A stretch of 32,181 bases of DNA from Candidatus Giovannonibacteria bacterium (GTDB lineage Bacteria > Patescibacteriota > Minisyncoccia > JACPKW01 > UBA11713): contig JAHFOJ010000008.1 of NCBI GenBank assembly GCA_023266875.1, forward strand, positions 1-32,181. Reading direction: 5' to 3'. Below, piece by piece: positions 1 through 7,874 of the stretch. Both the position numbers and the translations under genes were made by a program. The stretch's first letter is position 1. Every line of letters begins with the position of its first letter. The notes beneath the pieces were generated by a model that saw only the letters and a program-made list of their open reading frames with translations, made no database searches and had not been told where the DNA came from.

Positions 1-1094
1 CTCTCATTTATAATTTCTGCGATTTCTTCTCTTTCAAGATTTGGGTTTACTTGTAAAGCTAAAGCAAAAAGTCCAGCAAGATAAGGAACAGACCAACTTA
101 TTCTCCCTCTTCCGTTATACATATATTGACCCTCTTTACTCCATGAAGAAGCCATTGTGCGATAATCAGACGGAACAACTATTTCTGTTTTTCTTTCATT
201 CAAATGTGTTTCTACTTTTTTTCTTAAATCTGAATCAGAAATATTTGCCAAATCTTCTTTTTTAGTTTCTCTTAATTTTTTTAGTATCTCATCTATATTT
301 CCTTCGGAAATAAGTTTGTTTAATTCCTCATCTCCTTCATCTTGACGCAACCAAGATAAATAACTTTCAGTGTCATCTTTTTTTTCTGGACTTCCACCAC
401 CGCTAAATGGAATACCAATTTGATCGCCACCAACATCTACGACAAAAATTCCTGCCTCTTTTGCTTTTTTTAGAGCGTCAATCCATTCATTAAGTCCTGG
501 TTCTGGATTTTCTACCATATAACCAATAGAACAACTAACAACTCTCACCTTTTCATTTTGTGGAACAATTTTATTTTTTTCAACAATATCGTTTAACGCT
601 TCAGCATCAAAAAGAAAACTTCTGCCAGCTGGAACAGCCCTGTAAACCAATTTTGCTGCAGGTGCTACACCGCAATCTTTTCCAACGAGTAAACTGGCTA
701 CCGATGGGCCATGCATACTTATAGCCTCCTTTCCAGTTTCACCATATTCAGAATAATCAGAAATGGAATCTTTATATTCTGGATGATTGATGTCCAATTT
801 TTGATCAATAATTGCAATTACCACTCCTTGACCAGTTACACCTTGCTCGTGTAATTCTTGAATCCCCAAACCAGGATTCTTGCTTTCCTCTAAAAGTTTT
901 TCTGGATCAAATCCTTGTGGTAAGTTTTCTTTTCCTGGCCATAAAGTTTCTGTATCAAATTCTATCGTTCTTAAAACATCAATGGGAATATTTGAAAAAT
1001 TTTCTTTTGATAAATCTTTCCCTCTAAAATCTTCACATTTAGAAACTAAAGTTTCTTGTTCTTTTTTATGTTCAATTTTTTCAAAATTTTTCAT
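1..1094 (-). CDS. subtilisin-like serine protease (peptidase S8 family), C-terminus truncated by window edge
   Basis: Not in the ORF track (open to edge). Manual minus-strand translation gives MKNFEKIEHKKEQETLVS..., Asp motif VTGQGVVIAIIDQKLDINHP, His motif MHGPSVASLLVG, Ser motif RISWSVPYLAG. No signal peptide seen. Confidence 0.88.
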   Translation of the reverse strand, partial: MKNFEKIEHKKEQETLVSKCEDFRGKDLSKENFSNIPIDVLRTIEFDTETLWPGKENLPQGFDPEKLLEESKNPGLGIQELHEQGVTGQGVVIAIIDQKLDINHPEYKDSISDYSEYGETGKEAISMHGPSVASLLVGKDCGVAPAAKLVYRAVPAGRSFLFDAEALNDIVEKNKIVPQNEKVRVVSCSIGYMVENPEPGLNEWIDALKKAKEAGIFVVDVGGDQIGIPFSGGGSPEKKDDTESYLSWLRQDEGDEELNKLISEGNIDEILKKLRETKKEDLANISDSDLRKKVETHLNERKTEIVVPSDYRTMASSWSKEGQYMYNGRGRISWSVPYLAGLFALALQVNPNLEREEIAEIINE

Positions 1095-1096
1095 AT

Positions 1097-1306
1097 TTAT
1101 TTTATTAAATCATCAACACTTACATTCAATCCTTTGGCAATTTTTTTAAGTGTTTCAATACGAGGGTCGGAGGTAGCCCCAATTTCAATTTTAGTCAAAG
1201 TGTGCAAAGTCGTCCCCGCAAGTTTTGAGAGTTTGTCTTGTGAAATTCCGAGTTTGTCTCGATATTTTTTAATGTTTTTTGCTATGCTTGATAATTCTTC
1301 TTGCAT
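1097..1306 (-). CDS. XRE-family HTH transcriptional regulator
   Basis: MQEELSSIAKNIKKYRDKLGISQDKLSKLAGTTLHTLTKIEIGATSDPRIETLKKIAKGLNVSVDDLIK is a classic HTH_3 domain. ATG at 1306 preferred over the TTG at 1339. Directly precedes the S8 protease. Confidence 0.9.
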   Translation of the reverse strand: MQEELSSIAKNIKKYRDKLGISQDKLSKLAGTTLHTLTKIEIGATSDPRIETLKKIAKGLNVSVDDLIK

Positions 1307-1436
1307 ATGTAGTAAAACTATACTATACTTTATTTGCAAGTATTTTTATTACTTGTTATTATTAGTATATGAAATTTATGCCATTAAGTCAAAAATTTTG
1401 TATCGGCGAAAAAAAATTGAAATCCGTCCGAAATCC

Positions 1437-1545
1437 CGCCCGCATTCCTCCCCAGACCCCTCCTGCGGGCGGGAAATCAGCCGAGGCAGGGCGAATCCAA
1501 AACCCCAGACAAATTGTTTCGCCCTGCCGAGTCCGTATTATTAGT
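1437..1545. repeat. intergenic region with nested GC-rich inverted repeats
   Basis: cccgcccgca ... tgcgggcggg, then aggcagggcgaa ... ttcgccctgcc. Confidence 0.6.
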
Positions 1546-1674
1546 TTTAATCATTTGGATTTTGCTCGAAATAGTTTCGAACTTTGTCCAACAAACACCG
1601 CCAAAATAAATAAAAATATGAAATTATTGCTAACCTCTAGACGATGACTCAGCTTTTTGTAGTAATATAGACGA

Positions 1675-3282
1675 ATGACACAAGCTCAAGCGCTTTCTAT
1701 TCTCAAAGCCGGCGTAAATGTTTTTCTTTCAGGCGAGCCTGGATCTGGTAAAACGCATACTATTCGCGACTATGTAAAATATCTGCGAAATCACGGTATT
1801 GAGCCCGCAATCACCGCGTCTACTGGAATTGCCGCAACACATATTAGCGGATCGACTATCCATTCGTGGTCGGGGATAGGAATTAAAACGTTTCTCGATT
1901 CATATACGCTTGACCGCATTGCGTCAACTGAACGTATTGTTAAGCGCGTAAGTAAGGCAAAAATTTTGATTATTGACGAAGTTTCCATGCTGCCCGCGGG
2001 GACTCTTTCCATGGTTGATCAAGTCGCGCGTGAGATTAAACAATCCTCCGAGTCCTTTGGGGGACTGCAAGTGGTTTTGGTGGGAGATTTTTTCCAATTG
2101 CCTCCTATTGTGAAGGCAAGAGAAAAAGAAGATGAGGAAACTATTCAACTTATCGAAGACGCTCCCGAGCCACGCTTTGCCTACGATTCTTCAGCGTGGG
2201 CGCACTCAAATTTTGTAGTTTGCTACCTTACTGAACAGCATAGGCAAGATGATGCTGAATATCTTTCTATTTTGTCTGCAATCCGCAGAAATAGTTTTAC
2301 AAGCGCGCATTTCGAGAAAATCAAGACGCGGCAAATTGAAATTGCGTCTTCCCCGTACGGCGCGCCGAAATTATTTTCGCATAATGCCGATGTTGATCGA
2401 ATTAATAATGACATGCTCTCGCGCTTGCCAGGCGACCAGTTCGCGTTTTCCATGACATCGACCGGTTCGCTACCCATTGTAGAAGCGCTCAAAAAAGGAT
2501 GCCTCTCACCCGAAAAGCTATTGCTGAAAGCAGGCGCGATTGTTATGTTTACAAAAAATAATCCGAAAGCAAATTTCGTAAACGGAACACTGGGACGGGT
2601 TTTAGGATTCGATGTGGCATCAAAGCGCCCAATTGTGCGCACGAATTCGGGAACGCGCATAACAGTAGAACCGATGGAATGGACAGTTGAAGAAAATGGA
2701 AAAATCCGCGCGGCGGTTTCCCAGTTGCCTTTACGCCTTGCTTGGGCGATTACAGTGCACAAAAGCCAGGGGATGAGCATGGACGAGGCTGTTATGGATT
2801 TGTCGGAAGTTTTTGAATATGGGCAGGGATATGTCGCGCTCTCACGTGTCAGGCGGCTTGCGGGACTTCATTTACTTGGCTCAAATGAGCGCGCGTTTCG
2901 GATTGATCCCGCGATTTTGGTGAAAGACGAATCGTTTCGCGAGGCGTCTAATGAAGCGGAAGCGACATTTGCACAAATTCCGGCGCCTAAACTTGAAGGC
3001 ATGCACAGAAATTTTATTTTGGCGTCTGGCGGAAGTTTTGGGGCAAAAGCGCGCGGAAAAACAAAGAAAATTCCGAAGAGCGTTTCGCGCGCGGGATTCG
3101 AAGAAATTCGAAGAACTTATCCGAATGCGTACGTATCGTGGGATAAAGCCGATGACAAAAAATTAGAAGAACTTTTTCATGATGATATTAATGTTTCAGA
3201 ACTTGCTGTTTCGTTCGGCAGAAAACCTGGAGCAATCCGCTCGCGGCTTGTAAAATTAGGGTTAATGCAAGAAAATATATAA
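1675..3282 (+). CDS. Pif1-like superfamily 1B DNA helicase with C-terminal HTH-like domain
   Basis: Walker A GEPGSGKTHT, STGIAATHISGSTIHSWSGIG, IIDEVSML, AITVHKSQGMSMDEAVMDL, YVALSRVRRLAGLHLL. C-terminus WDKADDKKLEELFHDDINVSELAVSFGRKPGAIRSRLVKLGL. Confidence 0.92.
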   Translation: MTQAQALSILKAGVNVFLSGEPGSGKTHTIRDYVKYLRNHGIEPAITASTGIAATHISGSTIHSWSGIGIKTFLDSYTLDRIASTERIVKRVSKAKILIIDEVSMLPAGTLSMVDQVAREIKQSSESFGGLQVVLVGDFFQLPPIVKAREKEDEETIQLIEDAPEPRFAYDSSAWAHSNFVVCYLTEQHRQDDAEYLSILSAIRRNSFTSAHFEKIKTRQIEIASSPYGAPKLFSHNADVDRINNDMLSRLPGDQFAFSMTSTGSLPIVEALKKGCLSPEKLLLKAGAIVMFTKNNPKANFVNGTLGRVLGFDVASKRPIVRTNSGTRITVEPMEWTVEENGKIRAAVSQLPLRLAWAITVHKSQGMSMDEAVMDLSEVFEYGQGYVALSRVRRLAGLHLLGSNERAFRIDPAILVKDESFREASNEAEATFAQIPAPKLEGMHRNFILASGGSFGAKARGKTKKIPKSVSRAGFEEIRRTYPNAYVSWDKADDKKLEELFHDDINVSELAVSFGRKPGAIRSRLVKLGLMQENI

Positions 3283-3288
3283 AACTTC

Positions 3289-4047
3289 ATGAAAAAGGGA
3301 AGCGAAAAAATTTATATTTATGGCAAACATGCTTTAGTTGAGGCGTTGCACGCCATTCCCCGCGCGGTGAAAAAGGTTTATTTGTCTCGCGAATCTGCTG
3401 ACAATGAGACGCAGAAACTTCTTGATTCGCAAGGCATTTCGTGGAATACGCTCAAAGGTGGCCAGGCCGCAAATCTGGCAGGGAAAGACGCTGTGCACCA
3501 AGGCGTGATAGCCGTTATTGATCCGGGATTAGTCATGGTTGATTTTGATAGTTTCTCGCGCGAGCTTAAACCAAGTCGCGAGACTATGCTTGTGCTTCTT
3601 GACGAACTAACCGATCCTCATAATGTCGGCGCGATAATACGTTCCGCGGTGGCATTTGGATCATCCGGAGTTTTAATTCCGCAACATAAGCAGGCGCAGT
3701 TAACGGGGGCTGTGGTTAAAGTTTCCGCAGGCATGGCTTTTCGAGTTCCGCTAGTTTCAATCGGAAATGTAAATTACACGATTGACGTATTAAAAAAGAA
3801 AAATTTTCGCGTATATGGGCTTTCAATATCCGGCTCGAAAGTTGCCCGAGATGAAGAGTTTGATGAACCGTCTCTTTTTATAGTGGGCAACGAAGGCCGC
3901 GGAATCCGACAGAAGACTTTTGGCAGATGCGACGCGACATTAAAAATTCCTATGCACTCGCGGGCAGAATCGCTTAATGCTTCAGTGTCGGCGGCAATTA
4001 TTCTTTATGAGTGGAGTGTAAAAAATCCCATCGCTCTAAGAAAATAA
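3289..4047 (+). CDS. rlmB: 23S rRNA 2'-O-methyltransferase, TrmH/SpoU family (RlmB-like)
   Basis: YIYGKHALVEAL N-terminus; LLDELTDPHNVGAIIRSAVAFG, VGNEGRGIRQ, IPMHSRAESLNASVSAAIILYEW. Confidence 0.92.
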   Translation: MKKGSEKIYIYGKHALVEALHAIPRAVKKVYLSRESADNETQKLLDSQGISWNTLKGGQAANLAGKDAVHQGVIAVIDPGLVMVDFDSFSRELKPSRETMLVLLDELTDPHNVGAIIRSAVAFGSSGVLIPQHKQAQLTGAVVKVSAGMAFRVPLVSIGNVNYTIDVLKKKNFRVYGLSISGSKVARDEEFDEPSLFIVGNEGRGIRQKTFGRCDATLKIPMHSRAESLNASVSAAIILYEWSVKNPIALRK

Positions 4048-4065
4048 TTTGATAATTTAATTGAT

Positions 4066-4923
4066 GTGAAAAATAATAATCTAATCGCACCCGCTTGGCC
4101 TGACTATGAATTAATTGATTCGGGTAATAATCGAAAGCTAGAGCGATTCGGAGCTTATAAAGTAATCCGCCCCGAACCGCAGGCGATTTGGCGCGCGCTT
4201 AGGCCGGAGCGCTGGAAACATGCTGACGCGGAATTTTCTTTTTCTGGAAGCAAAGGAAATTGGAAAAAGAAAAATTTGCCGGACGAGTGGACAATTTCGG
4301 TTGGCGATATGAAAGCTGCTCTTAAGCCAACTAATTTTAAGCACGTAGGGATTTTTCCGGAGCAAGTCCCAAATTGGCAGTGGATCTGCGAGTGCGTTCG
4401 GCACTTGCGTTCGCCCCGTGTGCTTAATCTTTTCGGTTACACCGGAATTGCAAGTATTGCCGCGGCGCGGGCCGGCGCAATTGTTACTCATGTTGATGCG
4501 TCAAAACAAGCCAATACTTGGGCAAAATTCAACGCGGGTCTTTCTAAAATCCCAGACGGGCATATTCGATATATCACCGATGATGCGCTGAAATTCGTGG
4601 AACGCGAATTTCGCCGAGGATCAATCTATGAAGGCGTAATTCTCGATCCGCCCGCTTTCGGTCGAGGACCCAAAGGGGAGGTTTGGCGGATTGAAGAAAA
4701 TTTTTCTCGTCTAATTGATGCAGTCAAAAAACTTATTAGGCCTTCCCGAGGATCATTTTTCCTTTTGAATGGCTATGCTGCCGGATATTCGTCTCGTTCA
4801 TTTAGCCAAGCTGTTGAAGAATATTTTCCAACGGGCGAAAGCGAATTCGGCGAACTTAATATCGAGGAAGCTGGTTCAAAGCGTCTTTTGACATCGGGAA
4901 TTTACGCAAGGGTTGTGTTATAG
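4066..4923 (+). CDS. class I SAM-dependent methyltransferase (RlmI/RlmK-like)
   Basis: VLNLFGYTGIASIAAARAGAIVTHVDASKQANTWAKFNAGLS and GVILDPPAFGRGPKGEVWRIE. GTG start. Confidence 0.85.
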   Translation: MKNNNLIAPAWPDYELIDSGNNRKLERFGAYKVIRPEPQAIWRALRPERWKHADAEFSFSGSKGNWKKKNLPDEWTISVGDMKAALKPTNFKHVGIFPEQVPNWQWICECVRHLRSPRVLNLFGYTGIASIAAARAGAIVTHVDASKQANTWAKFNAGLSKIPDGHIRYITDDALKFVEREFRRGSIYEGVILDPPAFGRGPKGEVWRIEENFSRLIDAVKKLIRPSRGSFFLLNGYAAGYSSRSFSQAVEEYFPTGESEFGELNIEEAGSKRLLTSGIYARVVL

Positions 4924-4951
4924 TATTAATTATTAGCTAATTTAAAATATT

Positions 4952-5380
4952 ATGGTTCCAGTTAACTATTCGGCGGTGCTTCTGGGAGCGATTTCGAACA
5001 TGATCATTGGTTTTTTATGGTACGGGCCGCTTTTTGGAAAACCTTGGTCCGAAATGATGGGATTAGGTATATTCTCTCCTGAAGCCCAAAAAGAGATGCA
5101 GAAAAAAATGATGCCCGGATACATTGCGAGCTTTATCGGCGCTCTCGCAATGGCTTTTGTTCTCGCGCACGCGATAATTTTTGCCAGTGCTTATCTCAAA
5201 ACGAGCGGAGTTTCTGCAGGACTCACGGGAGCATTTTGGAATTGGCTTGGATTCATTGCGCCAGTAACGATCGGAGTAATTTTCTGGGAATCAAAACCGC
5301 TTAAACTCTGGCTAATTAACGCTTCCTATTGGCTTGTCTCACTCTTGGTCATGGGCGTAATCCTATCTTTGTGGGTATAG
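4952..5380 (+). CDS. DUF1761-type small integral membrane protein
   Basis: NYSAVLLGAISNMIIGFLWYGPLFGKPWSEMMGL and multiple TM segments. Confidence 0.75.
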   Translation: MVPVNYSAVLLGAISNMIIGFLWYGPLFGKPWSEMMGLGIFSPEAQKEMQKKMMPGYIASFIGALAMAFVLAHAIIFASAYLKTSGVSAGLTGAFWNWLGFIAPVTIGVIFWESKPLKLWLINASYWLVSLLVMGVILSLWV

Positions 5381-5383
5381 TTT

Positions 5384-5632
5384 ATGGGATTATTCGATAA
5401 AAACGATCACATAAAAAATTCAAAGGATCTCAATCGCGAGCTCAAAAAGCAGAAATTTCTTTCTCCATCTGAGCGTAAATTAATCGAAAAAAAAGCAAAG
5501 AAACTAATTGACGAGCCTTCGGGACTTTCAAAAGAGGAGTGGCGTAAAAAAGTTGCCGGATCGATGGAAAGAAACGAAGGCGATAATATAGATCGAGAAG
5601 AAGCAGAGCGTTTAAAAAGACTGGGAAAATAA
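5384..5632 (+). CDS. small highly charged hypothetical protein
   Basis: 82 aa ORF, adjacent to the upstream gene and followed by a hairpin. Confidence 0.6.
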   Translation: MGLFDKNDHIKNSKDLNRELKKQKFLSPSERKLIEKKAKKLIDEPSGLSKEEWRKKVAGSMERNEGDNIDREEAERLKRLGK

Positions 5633-5635
5633 AAA

Positions 5636-5669
5636 AGCTCGTCGATTCTTGCTAGAGAATCGACAAGCT
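5636..5669. terminator. hairpin terminator between convergent genes
   Basis: agctcgtcgattct-tgctag-agaatcgacaagct, A-tract on the left. Confidence 0.65.
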
Positions 5670-5697
5670 TCTTGCCCGGCTTGTTACCAGGAAATTC

Positions 5698-6003
5698 TTA
5701 TTGAATAGGAGGCGGAAGTTTTTTTGTTTTTGCCACGAACCGAGCTCCACAATCCCCCCCGCAATACCGGAGGTGGTAAATGTATGCTACTTTTTCTGCT
5801 TCGCTGAAGGTCGGGGATTCATCAATTAATTTATCGATGCCTTCATCTGACAGATGCCCGACAAGAAAAAATTCAGATTGTCTGGGCGCAGTCGTGTCAG
5901 GACTGAAAGATACCAGTGTGGCTCCAAATGCAGACTCGAGGGCGGTTCGGATGGGGCTTGTAGCGGTAACTTCTTTGCTATCTTTGTTTGTTAACATAGA
6001 CAA
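5698..6003 (-). CDS. hypothetical protein
   Basis: 101 aa ORF overlapping the end of the upstream minus gene; CGGDC motif. Confidence 0.55.
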   Translation of the reverse strand: MSMLTNKDSKEVTATSPIRTALESAFGATLVSFSPDTTAPRQSEFFLVGHLSDEGIDKLIDESPTFSEAEKVAYIYHLRYCGGDCGARFVAKTKKLPPPIQ

Positions 6004-7051
6004 TTCTCCTTTTGTGGTGCCTTTGTGGGTTTTCGATTTGTCCTTCTTCGACTTTTCTGATTTGATCTAAGCATTCTTTTGGTAAATTGTCAAGAAATCT
6101 TTGTTTGGGAATCCCGCTAGGAAAGCTTATTTCATTTGGTCTGATATCTTCGCTTGGAACACGCGCAAGAATCGGCGCGAGTCTCTGGGCGCGCAAAGAT
6201 TTATTCTTTCTTACCCATTCGACGACTCCCTGGGCATCTTCCGGAATCTCCGCGCCCCGCTCGGGCAAAGGATAGAAAGTTTCAAATTTTGTCTCCGGTC
6301 CATCACCTCTTTCGGTTGGTTTTGCTTGAATTATGAGAGCAAATTCTTTCTCGGCAATTTTCTTTATTGCCACAAAATCAATTTTATCTACTGCATCATA
6401 ATACCCGCCGGAGGTTTCGCATTCATATCCAAGCTGTTCAAAAATTTTTACTGTGGTTACAAGGCGTGCTATCCCGTGTTGTTCATTTTCGATGCGATAA
6501 TTTTTCGGTCCGAGTAATTTTTTATTTAGCACTGCAAGCGGAGTCCAGAGTTTGTTTAAATGATCTTCTAGCCCTTCCCAATTTCTATTTTTTAAAATAA
6601 ATAGTGCCATTTGCTGCTGCCACCAGGCTTCTCGCTTTTCCCGTGCCTTGGCAGCCTCGTTAATTTTCCCTTTTTCCAATCTTTGACTGTTCCAATCAAG
6701 CCGTTCGACTTGTGTTTTTTTTAATTCTTCTTGCTCGCGAAGACGCTCGCGATCCATTACTCGGCCTACTCCGAAAAGTATTTCAACGTCATGGCTCTGG
6801 TCGGGAGATAGATGTCTTTCTCTTTTTAGGGCGTTTTCTGCCTCATCAAAAAGTGCCATAACCTCATCCCATTTTGGTTGCTTTCCAGCTTCTTCTGCAA
6901 TTTTAGCTATTCGTTCGATAACAAGAGCTGCCGTATCAACATCAGGTTCAGGAGATTCTTGAAAATGTTTTCCTGTTTCAAAAAACGGTTTAGATTCCTG
7001 ATTTGGCGAAGGAGTGTTATTTGCATTTTCCCAAGAATTTTCCGTGTTCAT
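5978..7051 (-). CDS. hypothetical protein with possible PD-(D/E)XK-like segment
   Basis: Long ORF; RLVTTVKIFEQLGYECETSGGYYDAVDKIDFVAIKKIAEKEFALIIQAKPT. Start set at ATG 7051 because a -10-like TATACT lies between 7069 and 7051. Confidence 0.7.
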   Translation of the reverse strand: MNTENSWENANNTPSPNQESKPFFETGKHFQESPEPDVDTAALVIERIAKIAEEAGKQPKWDEVMALFDEAENALKRERHLSPDQSHDVEILFGVGRVMDRERLREQEELKKTQVERLDWNSQRLEKGKINEAAKAREKREAWWQQQMALFILKNRNWEGLEDHLNKLWTPLAVLNKKLLGPKNYRIENEQHGIARLVTTVKIFEQLGYECETSGGYYDAVDKIDFVAIKKIAEKEFALIIQAKPTERGDGPETKFETFYPLPERGAEIPEDAQGVVEWVRKNKSLRAQRLAPILARVPSEDIRPNEISFPSGIPKQRFLDNLPKECLDQIRKVEEGQIENPQRHHKRRIVYVNKQR

Positions 7052-7131
7052 GTTTTCAGTATATGGCAATTATAAATAACATGGAATACGTACGGACTAG
7101 CCAAATTTAATGATTACATAGTAATATATAT

Positions 7132-7400
7132 ATGATTACAGACAAAGATATCAATAAAATGCAGAAAGTGTTTGCTACGGTAAACGATCATGTGAATGTC
7201 GAAAAAAAGCTCGATGGGATAACCGATAAGCTTAATCAGGTGAGCGAAGATCTTAGCCGTGTGAGTGAAGACTTAAGTAGAAAGCCTAACCGGGCGAATT
7301 TCCAGAACTTTTGCGCCAGACTCTGGATTGGGTAACCATGAAAGCGTAACACGACCGAATGAAGAAAATTATCCGCGAGAAGCTTAACGCGGAGGTTTAG
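7132..7400 (+). pseudogene. degraded small coiled-coil protein
   Basis: MITDKDINKMQKVFATVNDHVNVEKKLDGITDKLNQVSEDLSR..., then the natural continuation EFPELLRQTLDWVTMKA*HDRMKKIIREKLNAEV* appears in another frame with an internal stop. Confidence 0.6.
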
Positions 7401-7486
7401 TTATATGTCCTCCAATTAATTTTTAAAAACGCGCTGTATGAACATATGGCGCATTTTTGATTTTGGCTTTGTGCTAAAATGAATGT

Positions 7487-7873
7487 ATGGCGCAAGAGCA
7501 GTTAAATCAAGATATAAAGTGGCTTGAAAGCCAGCTGGAGGCCAAGAAAAAAGAGCTTGCCGGCGCCGGCTTGGAACAAAAAGAAGAGCGCGAAATTGTG
7601 AAAGATATAATCAAAGAAGCCCCGCAAGTGCCGGCGCCTCCGCCTCCGAAGCTTTCTGATGACGCCGCGCTTAAAGCTTCAGACGAGCTTAAAGAAAAAG
7701 AGCATGCACATGTCGTCGATGAGTTAGTTAAATTGGTATTTACAAAAAACTTGTCATCAGCGCTTAAAGTTGCGCGAAATCTTAAGAATCCGCATCTCTT
7801 GGATGAATTTCACGACACTCTCGCCGATAAATATTATGAAAAACTTCTCGAGAGCCGGAAAATAAAAAAATAA
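7487..7873 (+). CDS. hypothetical coiled-coil protein
   Basis: 128 aa ORF, coiled coil plus Pro-rich linker, immediately upstream of the conjugation-type ATPase; TAAAAT 6 nt before ATG. Confidence 0.75.
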   Translation: MAQEQLNQDIKWLESQLEAKKKELAGAGLEQKEEREIVKDIIKEAPQVPAPPPPKLSDDAALKASDELKEKEHAHVVDELVKLVFTKNLSSALKVARNLKNPHLLDEFHDTLADKYYEKLLESRKIKK

Positions 7874-7874
7874 T

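Noticed and set aside
812-1544. Plus-strand ORFs at 812, 880 and 1056
   Set aside because: Antisense to the S8 protease and XRE regulator, which have clear domain motifs on the minus strand.
2223-2780. 185-aa minus-strand ORF
   Set aside because: Antisense to the conserved Pif1 helicase domain.
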